From: Anseranas semipalmata | Taxonomy: Eukaryota; Chordata; Aves; Anseriformes; Anseranatidae | Assembly (NCBI GenBank): GCA_013399115.1 | Contig: VXAA01005665.1 | Coordinates: forward strand, 589,813 to 653,812 | DNA: 64,000 nt | Direction of reading: 5' to 3' | Shown here: in pieces, positions 26,023 through 36,118 of the stretch | How positions within the stretch are numbered: position 1 is the first letter of the stretch | Layout: each line of letters opens with the position of its first letter | The notes under the pieces: model-generated | The model's database searches: none | Seen by the model: only the letters and a program-made list of their open reading frames with translations | Told to the model about the DNA's origin: nothing | Program-made: the position numbers and the translations under genes

Positions 26023-26051
26023 TAAAAAAGAAAAAAAAAGAAAAAAAAAGA
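26023..26051. repeat. (A)nG low-complexity run
   Basis: Three A runs of 6, 9 and 9 bases are separated by single G. It is a simple repeat. Confidence 0.8.
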
Positions 26052-26502
26052 GAAGGTGAACCAGTTCCAAGCTAAGTGGAGTCAATGAGTCCCAGTCACA
26101 GTGAGTCTTACAGTAGCACATTGAAAAATAAGTACTTAATATTAACACGGACATTGAAGGAGACTTCCAGGCAATTTTATTGTTCTTCATAGCAAAGCGG
26201 AGGATAGAACAATTAAAAGTAAGGAAAGATATATTCACAAAATAAGGTTTGGAGTTACTGTTGATTTCTTCTCACATGTCAAAGAAATCACTAGATGTGA
26301 AAGTGTTATGGTGAAAAGTGACAGAGTTCAAATGTAATGGAAAAGGAAATGTAATCTCCCAAGAGCCCTGCAACAAAATTTCTGAAAATTCTCAATGCAG
26401 TTTAGATGCTTCACTGCTGGTTTTCATTTACACTATTACGAAATTATATCCAGAAATGTCTTTCATATCTTTGGAGTACATAATGCTATTAATATTATTT
26501 AT

Positions 26503-26748
26503 GGGCTTAAGTTGTGCCAGGGGAGGTTTAGGTTGGATATTAGGAAAAACTTCTTTACTGAAAGGGTTGTGAGGCATTGGAACAGGCTGCCCAGGGAAGT
26601 GGTTGAGTCACCATCCCTGGAGGTATTCAGAAGATGTTTAGATGTAGAGCTTAGTGACATGGTTTAGTGGAGGACTTGGTAGTGTTAGGTTATAGGTTGG
26701 ACTGGATGATCTTGGAGGTCTTTTCCAACCTAAATGGTTCTGTGATAG
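26503..26748 (+). mobile_element. CR1 3' end, plus strand, about 245 bp
   Basis: A 5'-truncated CR1 begins at about 26503 (GGGCTTAAGTTGTGCCAGG) and runs to the terminus at about 26748. The tail carries TTGGACTGGATGATCTTGG, TTTTCCAACCTAAATGG and a TTCTGTGATAG end in place of the usual TTCTATGATTCTATG. The coding part is preserved to the ORF2 C-terminus. The tail variant (GGAGGTCTTTTCCAACCTAA) matches the subfamily of the 16978 fragment, in the opposite orientation. The copy is moderately diverged. Confidence 0.93.
26509..26667 (+). pseudogene. CR1 ORF2 extreme C-terminus
   Basis: Within the CR1 copy the frame reads [20 protein letters not shown] followed by [16 protein letters not shown] and a final LSDMV before the stop. 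This is the conserved C-terminal end of the CR1 ORF2 protein, where the WNxLPxEVVxxPS signature is usual. It has no catalytic part of its own. The open frame extends upstream to 26395 into unrelated sequence, which is accidental. Confidence 0.85.
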
Positions 26749-29601
26749 CCTCACTGCATTTTCTTTTAGATACTTAAGAAGATGCCAAAAGGAAATACCT
26801 TATTAATAGAGATGATAAAATTATTGGGCTTTGAAGAATTTGTACCAATCAAAAAGTAACCAGCTGTATCGCTGGAAAGCTCCTTAAGGACATATATAGA
26901 TTGTCAGAATGGATTCAACATAGCAGTTTAACTTGGCATCCCAAAAGAGAAGTAGCACTTTGGTGAACATTCATAAGATGCCCAGGCCCAACTTGTCTCT
27001 CTTTTATTGAGGCCAGTTACAGCAATACAATATCTATTTCATTGTAATGTCATCAGGGCATGACAGCACAGGAAAAAACTTTTTTTGAAAAAGTTATTCA
27101 TTAAAATAGATCAACACGTCTGGTTTTAAAAAATCATGAGTTTGAATCCAAATACAAAATTCATATAAACAAGCAAGCAAGCATGCACAAAATGTTCTTA
27201 ACGGCTTCTGAAAGTTATATTTGAAGCATTTTCTCCTGTCATCACTACTTATGCAGGCCTAGAAAGATCTGAAGACCTGAAACAATACAGAAAACTGAAA
27301 AAATAGAGAAAAGGGAGAACAGAAAATATTTTAAATTCTAGATGCACATAACAGATAAAGAAGAGGAAAGCCATTCACACACTGATAAAGCCTTTAGTAA
27401 AGAGTTACAAGATTTTTCTTTTCCTTTCAGTAAAGGCCTCAGCCTAAAGCACTTGACTTGACACTGAATTTTCATATATTTGGAAATCCCACTGAACCAA
27501 TGAATGGCCTATCAGATAATAGCTGTGTCAGCAGGTTTGAAGAAGGAAACCTTTTTCTTTCAATAGTCATCTTAGAATGAACAGGCACATGTTTGACAAT
27601 TTGCAGACAGAACAAAAGACTAAGAAAATGGAGGAACAATTGGTCTAACCACGTAGTCATTTATCCACGCAAGCTATTTCCATTTAAATCAAAAAGCATT
27701 GCTTACCTGAGCAAGTATTTCCCATCTACATAACAACCTGCAAAAATGGAATTGGAGTCATCCCCATAAAGTATTACTTAAGAGTAAAATGAAAAACAGA
27801 TAAATAATCTTTCAATGAGATAAGCAAAATTATAACAAAATTTGATATCTGATAGTATATTAAATGTATCAAATAGAATTCCTCCTAAACAATGAACATT
27901 TGAAGTATTCTCCAGGTGACAGAGATCTCTTTCAATGCTGTATATATTGTAATGTCTGGTTTTTGAATTGCAGTTTGCTTGTTTTGCCAATTTAATTACA
28001 GAGCTAAGTTCAAAACTTAAACTTTTCTCCTGTGTGTGTCTGGTATTCTATCTAGGATTTAAAGTGGTTTTCTTGCCTTGAAAAATATGTTTAGGAACAT
28101 AGCTGGAACAAGCATTTGTATACATTTTTAAGTTTATCTAAACATTTAGATGTTCACCTACTACAGTCTCTTATACTACATGAAAGCCATTTGTGTTTAA
28201 AAAGTTCATTCTTTAGGTAAGGAGGAAGGTAATTGTGGATTTTGGCAAGGATGGTGTTATTTATTTAATAGACTTCCCACAACATTCACCTAATTAAGAG
28301 CTAGCATTAAACAAAAGATACTAACATTGAAAATACAGAATTTTAGAAGTTTCAGGTATTCACATTATGACACTAGCATCAAGAGGGGAAAATATTTTCC
28401 CATCCCTATCTTATTTTCAGGAGGCTCATGAAACCTGAGGGTTGCTTCTGGCAATTCACCTGGATGCCCTTTCCCTTTTATCAGTTCCACTGTGTTTTAC
28501 AAAATATACAATGACCTGTGGTGGCAGAAGATCACCCACAGAGTCTAAATCTGAGTCCAGCAGCGCACAGAATACATGCATGCAAGGCATAAATCTCAGA
28601 AGGGATATAAAGTAACTTCTTCAGAATTAAAAGTAGAAGGGCCAGATTGTGACACTGGCCTACGCGGGAGGTGGTATGGAATGATATTTGCTTGTGGGAA
28701 AACACACTGAGCCTTCCCAATTTTGGCAGGAGTTCCCAGTGTTCTTTAGGTGGTGTACTTGTTATCACACCCTGGTATTTTAGCAAGCTCTTCCCTATAT
28801 GTCAAACTGACTATAACATCAAAGGGGAACAAGAATAAAAAACAGCCTGAAGTGGTGTCATGTGGCAACAGATCCCTTTTCACCTTCTTCATTCCCCTGC
28901 GTATTCATCAGGGCCAGAACAATCTGTTGTTTCTTGGGTTCAGCTACATAGTTTTATAGGAAAAAAAACTACTTAGAAATAAACCATAGCAAACTGAGTC
29001 ACCATGAACTCTTTACATCTGTTCAATACATAATAATGAAGTGTGGGCTCATGGAATCCCCTCATTTTGCCAAGTCATTAGTTACATTGGCAAAGTTGAT
29101 TTCAGGAAAAGACAATGACGTTGGACTGAAAGTGATGTTTACTCTCTAGTTTCTGTTCCACAGTTTTATTATTACAGAAGTTCTAAGCTTCAGATTTCTG
29201 ATGCCAGGAAGTACGTATAGATGAGCTGGACGCAGGTGTATATGCTATTCCTTGAGGAGGGTCGGGTCTTGCTTCCATTGCAAAATGAAAGCATTGAAAG
29301 GGAAATAGGACAAACACACAACACCGTGGAACCTCACATTAACAAACACCTATTCACGAGGGTTAAAAATATGTTAATAATATGTCTTAGACAACTGATT
29401 TGCTGGTGAGAGTACTTGAATTACCTAATTGGTGCTTCCCACCCAGCAACTCAGAGTCATTTGTTGTTTTGTGGTACAAAAAAAATTCATGCATTTTTTA
29501 CTCAGAATCAAAAGACACAAAAAGGTGATAAACAACAAACAAATAAGAAATCACATACAAGGCAAACTGCAAAACAAGGAAACTAGGCAGATAGTTGTAG
29601 G
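26749..29601. other. AT-rich noncoding DNA
   Basis: I see no gene, RNA or recognisable repeat. Frames are all below 90 codons and without motif. Confidence 0.6.
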
Positions 29602-29985
29602 TGTGTTACCTTATTGAGGAAACTGGTAGGGTGGCATCCTATGGAAGACAGCTGTGAAGGGCAGAGGAGCTCAGAAAAGCTAGCAGGTCTTTCAAAAGAC
29701 AACACCCTCCAAGCAGAAAAGCAGTCCGTCCCAATACTCAGGAAACAAGCAGACATATCAGAAGACCTGGTGTGGCTAAGTGCAGAACTCAAGGCAGAGC
29801 TCCAATGAAAAAAAAAAAAAAGGCACTATATAGGAGGCAGAAATAGGGACAAACTACAAATGATGGAAATCCAAAGCTCAGAGCTGAAAATTGCTAAGGG
29901 ACATTATGAGCAACAAGATTTTCTACTGCTACATTCATAGTAAAATGGTGAACAAGGAAAATATGGGACCATTTGTGGGCCTCCA
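29602..29985 (+). mobile_element. CR1 ORF2 linker/RT N-terminal fragment, plus strand
   Basis: The translated sequence follows CR1 ORF2 between the endonuclease and the reverse-transcriptase core. It starts with LRKLVGWHPMEDSCEG-like residues, continues through KQSVPILRKQADIS, and reaches the WLSAELKAEL position (about 29772-29804). A stop (TGA) and a 14-A run (29808-29821) then interrupt the frame, where intact CR1 has a lysine-rich stretch and a TGGAAGCAGGGGCA-type block. Nucleotide similarity resumes from about 29822 (GGAGGCAGAAATAGGGACAA) through TTTTCTACTGCTACATTCAT to the GGAAAATATGGGACC position. The poly-A is best explained by slippage in the AAA/AAG lysine codons. The match stops at about 29985. 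Confidence 0.72.
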
Positions 29986-30388
29986 GTGCACTAATAAACC
30001 TTAATGGCCCTGGCCAGCTTCACTGGGGGGTCTTTATCCACCCCACTCCTTTGCCCATTGCTACAGGAGCTGCACTTCAGGCAAGGACTAAAGGCCTCGA
30101 CCTTAGCTGAGCTGCATCACGTGTGTGCTTCTCTCCAGGCCTGTTTTCTGACTGGACTTCTAAATTTTAGGCAGGTTGTCTCCTGGATAACCCCCTCTGA
30201 GGCCTGTCTCTCGTCCCATCTCCTGGGGCTAGATGGATCCTGGGCCTGGTTCACTACCTCACCTCACCAGGCAGACTCAGGCTGGCCTAGCAGCAGCCTG
30301 CAGGTGCCCAGGAGTGGTTTTCAGGAAGATGGAGCCAAGCCCTTTGGTGGTGAACACTGTGAACACAAAAGGCAACAGGCATAAGGTG
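29986..30388 (+). other. GC-rich insert between two CR1 segments, unidentified
   Basis: About 400 bp lie between a CR1 ORF2 fragment and a CR1 3' end but do not read as the CR1 reverse transcriptase that should be there. The segment is GC-rich (CCACCCCACTCCTTTGCCC, ATCTCCTGGGGCTAGATGG, CCTCACCTCACCAGGCAGAC). It keeps a 126-codon open frame (30004-30384) with many Ser, Leu, Pro and Trp and no domain I know. It may be a subfamily-specific CR1 region, a template-switch product, or a piece of another transcript captured by the CR1 machinery. Confidence 0.4.
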
Positions 30389-30628
30389 CTACAAGAGACT
30401 TCAGACTGGATACAAGGAAAAACTGGCCCCACAAAGCCAGTCAGGCAACGGAGCAGGTTACCCAGAGACATTGCGCAGGCTCCATCTCGGAGGTTTGAGA
30501 CGCAGCTGGACAAAGCCCCGAACAACCTGGTCTGACCTTGTCACTGACGCCACTCTTCGCAGGGGGCTGAACTCAAGACCTCCCAAGGTCCCTTCCAAGC
30601 TGAATTACGCTATGATCCTACGATTCTA
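30389..30628 (+). mobile_element. CR1 3' end, plus strand, subfamily variant
   Basis: From TTCAGACTGGATACAAGGAA, through GGAGCAGGTTACCCAGAGA, to CCCAAGGTCCCTTCCAAGC and the terminal ATGATCCTACGATTCTAC, this is a CR1 3' region. It includes a CAACCTGGTCTGACCTTGTC stretch in place of the more common CAACCTGGTCTAGTGG and a long variant GGGGGCTGAACTCAAGACCT segment. In frame, RSRLPRDIAQAPSRRFETQL corresponds to the conserved [16 protein letters not shown] end of ORF2 in the 26503 copy. The terminal repeats are decayed, so it is an older copy than the one at 5950. Confidence 0.85.
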
Positions 30629-31230
30629 CCCCTAAGAAAATCAGTATTCTATTTGAAGCAAAGCTTTCCATGTTGTTACAAGACAAACCCTGTAGCTGAA
30701 GTTCATGTTTTAAAAATTATGCTCCCCTTAGAAATCCTTTTCACAGTGTACATGCACAGACTGAAAAAGCTTACGCTCCGCATTATGACAAAATTTAACA
30801 AGTGTATGTAAAAGATAAAGGGAGTGTCAGAAGTTAACAATGATGCCGAACACATTATACAAAGCATAGAAAGAGAGGAGAGATGCGCTTATTTTTTAAA
30901 AAATATTTCCAATAATAAAAATAGTCAACATTAAGAACAGCCCTTTCAGATCATCTGTAAATCATTTATAACTGAATAGGATCCTAATGGTTTTTGTATT
31001 ACTTAAATAATCAATCAAATCAAGGGTGTGATTAAAAAAAGGAAAAAGGAAAAAAAAACCCTAAAACCCACTGGAAGACTGTCTACTCCTGTTACTAAAA
31101 TGCAAGAAATGTGAACTTTGTAACATGTTACTGCATAGTTCTAAGTGCTAACTCAAACACTTAAACACTTTCCCCAAAGAAGCAGAGCTATTCTCTTCCA
31201 ACACTAATTCTCCACTTTTTTTTTTTTTTT

Positions 31231-31265
31231 NNNNNNNNNNNNNNNNNNNNNNNNNNNNNNNNNNN
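31231..31265. other. Assembly gap, 35 N
   Basis: The run of N directly follows a T run of at least 15 bases (31216-31230). Loss of sequence at a homopolymer is the likely cause. The true gap size may differ. Confidence 0.98.
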
Positions 31266-33310
31266 ACCTAAGCTCCACTACTCTTTCTGGGTTGCTGCTG
31301 TGACCAAGTGCAATGTCCCAGCTGCTTGCCCTGCACCAGCATCCCAGCTTATTGGCCAGCATCCCACACAGTTACACTAGCATGCTTCACTGACAAGGTG
31401 TATTTCCTCATCTGGGAACAAGTCTCACAGCTATCACTGTCTTCCAAAGAATTTGCACCGAACAATTAATATCTTCAAATTAACTAAAATGAATTTTGTG
31501 TTCTTTCCAATCAAAATATGCTGGATCTTGGAAACCCTTCAAACCCAATCTCTGATTATCTCTATGATGAGCTAGAAATATTGCCTTTTTTCAAATGACT
31601 TCCTAACATTTTTTGTTGTTGTTGCTCAGTTGGTTATTTTAGGTTTAAGATTATTATTGTCTATTAACACTAACAATCAAGACAAATTTTCATTTGCATT
31701 GAATCTGAGAAAACTTCAAAACTGGTAAAGAAATCCCTGCAAATAAGGTCTTTAATGGACATTGTCACTTACAATATTTTGATATAGGATCTTACTAATG
31801 CAGAACTAAACAGGTATTAAAAGAAAATCTACTTACATAGGAGGAACTATGCTAATAGTAATACAAAGATATATATATATATATTTGTCCAGGAAGAGCA
31901 TTCTCCTTTTTTTCCCCAATACTTATATAAAATATATATTATATTGATATAGTTTCAGAATTAAAATATGTAATCCATCAGAGAAAATTCACTCTGAAGG
32001 AATTTGGCTGTCAAAACGAGAAACCACATGAGAAGCCAGCCACAGGAAAACCAATGCATTATTTAGGGCTATTATCTCTAGATAATAATAGCTAACATAG
32101 ATTAAGATTTAGAGTTTGATTTTTAACAAAAACTATCTTGGATGCAACTGGTTGAACTATTCAAGGAATAGTTTCATATCACAGAAATCAATCGGAAAAG
32201 CAGCAGAGAAATTTCATAAGATAGTTTACATTACGTGGGGGGCTAAGAAGTTAAAGACAGAAGAATAAAGTACTGTGACTCATAGGCCTCTTCCTCTGAA
32301 ACCCATATGTTTCAGTTCCTTTTCTTCCACAGAGATGATAATGGTTCCATACCATGCAAGCATATGAGACTAATAATAGCATCCATCGTCAAAACCATGT
32401 TATCAAGGCAGATGATGACAGCAGGAGTAGGAAGAGAACAGCATCGTACATAAGTCACAAAAGCCTAACAGACAAAAAAATATATAGAGGGATTTGGTGC
32501 AAAACCTGTGCACTGACTTCTCCTAGAGTCTCAGTAAGGAACAGATTAAAATCAGGATCTTGGAAATGGTTCTGATAGCAGCAGAAAGGGCAGAAGAGAA
32601 ACTTACAGAAAGAGAAACAAGGTGCTGCAGAAGTTCTGTCAACAGGGGAACAAGCTTCAAGGAGCAGCAAGAGATAAAAAAGCCACGGGAAGAAATTAAA
32701 TTGTTCTATCTATAGCGTGATAGCTAGAGAATTTGACAAAGTGTTGGAAGAATGAATGTTTTCCCTAAAGCAGAAATGTCGATGTATCTGTGTATCCTCA
32801 CTAGACCTAGCTGTGTGCCAAGAGCTTCAACAGTTCCAAAAAGGTGTAGAGCAGTATCAAGTCTATCATTTTAAATATAAGAAGTGATTTTGAATCATTG
32901 AGGCCTGATGTTATAACATGAAGGTCATACGATTCCAAAGAAAAGATACAACATACACTGCTGTAGGTAAGAGAGGTCTGAAAAGAAAACAATAGGAAAG
33001 AAAAGAGAAAGAAATAGCACTATATTTTTATTAATTTTAAGTACGAATATGAATCACTAAAGAAACAGCAAGCTAAAATTGACAAATTCTGGATGGCAAG
33101 AGTACCCTCTAAGGCAGCAAATAGAAGGAATGTTTTCATTGTGAAAGAAGTTCACAGCCTAAATGCTAACACCGTATTGCATCAAAAGTCAAGCATCTAC
33201 TTTTCAGCTCATCTTCTACAGATATTGAAAAGGGGAGTGCCTCAGAAAACTGGACAACTAGGGCTGAGCTGTGGTTAGCCAGCCCAGATGTTATCTGTTA
33301 AGCAGCAAAG

Positions 33311-33350
33311 GGAAGGAAGGAAAAAAAAAAAAAAAGAAAAGAAAAAGGAA
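33311..33350. repeat. GGAAGGAAGG-A15 purine run
   Basis: GGAAGGAAGG is followed by 15 A and then AAAAG units. It is low-complexity purine DNA with no upstream body recognised. Confidence 0.75.
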
Positions 33351-35897
33351 AGCAGTTTCACCGCAAATGTATCAATGCTGCAGCTCAAAAAAAAATTGAC
33401 ACCGAATCATTAAAAAAGATGCAGTTAAATGATTTCAAATTAATCATAAGCATGAATATATTTTAGAGAAAAACAGTGTAAAAGTTACATTAGTTAACAG
33501 TAAAGACTGCAGATAATTAATCTACTCTAGATATTAAAAGACTAAATATTCATGGATATGAATGATTAATATTTAAAAGCATGTTATGACCTGCTGCTAA
33601 TTATCATTGATTAGTCAATGAATCTCTATAGAATGGAGCGAAAACATCTTCCTACCTGAAAATAAGAAGTTAGTGAAAAAAATACATGAATAAGCAAACA
33701 TTCCAGAAAAACTGAATACAGGGAAACAACTATTTGGCAAGAAATATAATCCAGTCCCAATAGACAGACAACGATGAAGACTGACATCCTTCCAGGCACC
33801 TGTAGAGTCAAAAGACCATGGTAGAGGTACTGCCAGAATGACTGGCAGTGCTGAGAACATGCAGACTTATACCAAAGAGTGGGTGAGATCCAGAGAGGAA
33901 TGAAGCTCACTCCAACCAAAGCTCGGGGCATGTACAAATCTACAACTCAAGCTACATCACCCAAATTGCTGCCAACAGTATACTCAATGATGCAGTAGTG
34001 TGAGTATGATCCATTTCTAGACAGAGGCACAAAGCAATCAATTTACAGAATTATTTCTATCAAAAATACAGGGAAAAAAAAAGGACTTCGTATATGCCAT
34101 AATATTTGCTGGAGCAGCGAAACTGCTTCAGATGTTCTAAATAGGCACAGGTGCACAGTTCAACAGCTTTCCTTCAAGGGAATACAGATGAAGCTTGGCA
34201 AGAGCTCTGACACCGTAGTCCAAGGGTCAGTGAGGCTGGCCGTACATGCACAGTAGCCGCAGGTTGTGGTGGAGAAATGCATAATACAAATTCCATCACT
34301 ACAGGCATAAAAAAACTTGGTAGTCTGTGAAACAGTCCCACCTGCAAAGCCCACTTTGGACCCAAGTATCAAAAAGGTATGGAGGCGGACTGAGATTGTA
34401 GTTACTCTGGGGAATGGACACAATCATGAGGGTGCTCTACCAAACAAACTTGCAGGTGTGATGAGGGCATAGAGCACCTTTCAGATTGCTGCAGAACAAA
34501 CAGCAGCCAGCTTGCATCACACCACCTCCTAAAGAAAAGGACCAAAGAAGTGTTTCCTATGCACGGTACAAATCAGAAGAGCAGAAAGCTGAATGGATCC
34601 AAATCATTCATCTCAGTGGTAGCTGTAGTGAGGGAAAATACAGGAAAGAAACTGAACAGCTATATATCCAAATATCTTAAGGTAATATTGTAGGAATACT
34701 ACAGCCACTAAAGGGTAGGTGATAGCACATCCAGGTTACTCATTGTGCAAGGTGACCAAGTGATGCACTGGCAAAGGAAGCTGGACTAGAGAAGCAGGCT
34801 GCCAACTTGCAGCATGTCAGTTGGCAATTGCTGCTTCTTGTAAATGCCCTTTGCATCTCATCTCCAGAAGAATGGGAAATTTTTGACTTTTCCAGAAGAA
34901 AGCACGTGAGGTGATAGAAAGACCGCACAGAGTGCATGTCATAACTGACAAAATCCTGAAGTATAAGTTCACATCAGCAATATAACAAAAAAATCAGTGT
35001 TGCCTAAAAAACATTGTATTTACAATGTACAGCTGAATCTGCACTCACAAAAAAACAAGAGGGAGTCACACACTTCAAAAATATTGTAGGAAAGAGGTAG
35101 CAGATATGAGGCAAGATCAAAGGAAAAATAATCAATAGATTTTTTAGCATTCCCAAAATTTGTCAAGAACTCTGGGAGAGAGTAAGAACACCTAGTGACA
35201 TGAATTTGTACCAGAAGGCTTGACACTTGCCACAGCATCAATATTCAATTAAAGAAAAATACCTAGAACTTAAGCAGTTCTTTTATCCTGTGGTTTGGTA
35301 AACCTCATTCTCTCTCCATCCATGTCCTCTCCACTTTTTGTTACTGTTACCCTGTATCTTGTATAAAATATAAGAACTGAATGCAGAATTAGTAATTTCA
35401 CCTATGCACATTCATACCATTGACTTCAAAACGAGAACAGGTTAGTTTTGGTAGGATCCTCCTGTATAAAAAGGCTGTTATAATCTTGTTTTCCAAATTT
35501 CTAGAAGCTTAAAATATTGTAAAAGTCAGAAAATTAACAGCCTCTGGAATTCTGACATTATATAATTTATGTAGTCAATAGTCAGTAATAACATAAGTTA
35601 TATAATAAACTTTTCAGAGTTTTCATCTCAATCGTATTTCAAATTTAATCCCAACTCTTCCTAGATTAAAAAAAGATGAATGCTAATCTTAAAGATTTTC
35701 TAGTTTGCAAAATCCCATTAAATTAAACATTCATTTCAAATGTATATCACAGTATTAGTAACTATAAAAATAAATACATTTTAGTTGTTATGCAATATAT
35801 TTAGAATAATTTCAGAGGCTATAAGGATTAACATATGCTTTCTACTGAGCAAATACATCACTAATGGTAGGTTTAAAAATATACGTCTGTGAGTAAA

Positions 35898-36118
35898 GGC
35901 TGAAAAAACAGTGTTTGTTCAGTCCAGAAAAGAGAAGATTTAGAGTAAGACTTGACTTCAAATAAAGAAATGCTACTATACCCAGGATTGTAATCAATCA
36001 TTTTCCAGGAAACTGGGGAAGATAAACAAGAAATCATTTTCATTTGCTGCAAAGACATACATTGGACATCAGGAGGAATATTTTCTAACTATAAATGTTG
36101 AAATACCAGAACAAGTTC
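35898..36118 (+). mobile_element. Ancient CR1 relic, plus strand
   Basis: Heavily diverged but collinear with the last coding part of CR1. GGCTGAAAAAACAGTGTTTG and TTCAGTCCAGAAAAGAGAAG correspond to the conserved GGCTGAGGGA...TTCAGCCTGGAGAAGAGAAG block. The downstream GACATCAGGAGGAATATTTT and CTAACTATAAATG correspond to the GGACATTAGGAAAAACTTTCT-type block. Stops occur throughout. The wording fits old sauropsid-type CR1 rather than the young avian copies. A 19-A tract follows at 36134. Confidence 0.65.

Larger units (their letters stand above)
21723..26502. other. AT-rich noncoding DNA with purine tract and palindrome
   Basis: No gene is supported. Apart from the purine tract, AT repeat, palindrome and A-rich runs listed separately, A runs lie at about 22175-22186 and 22221-22234. 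The 115-codon minus frame at 22892-23239 has no family signature. Confidence 0.55.
30629..35897. other. AT-rich noncoding DNA with assembly gap
   Basis: No gene is supported. It holds the N gap at 31231-31265, an AT run (31869-31884), and A-rich purine-biased sequence at about 32.3-33.35 kb ending in a poly-A run (33321-33335). The 103-codon (33626-33937) and 87-codon (34160-34423) minus frames are Cys/Phe/Ser-rich without motif. I cannot name any element here. Confidence 0.5.

Noticed and set aside
30004..30384. 126-codon frame as a host gene
   Set aside because: It sits between two CR1 segments in the same orientation and has no recognised domain. I treat it as part of a composite repeat, with uncertainty.
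33311..33350. Poly-A run as a processed-pseudogene tail
   Set aside because: No retroposed coding sequence, no target-site duplication and no gene homology were visible upstream. Processed pseudogenes are also rare in birds because CR1 does not use poly-A.
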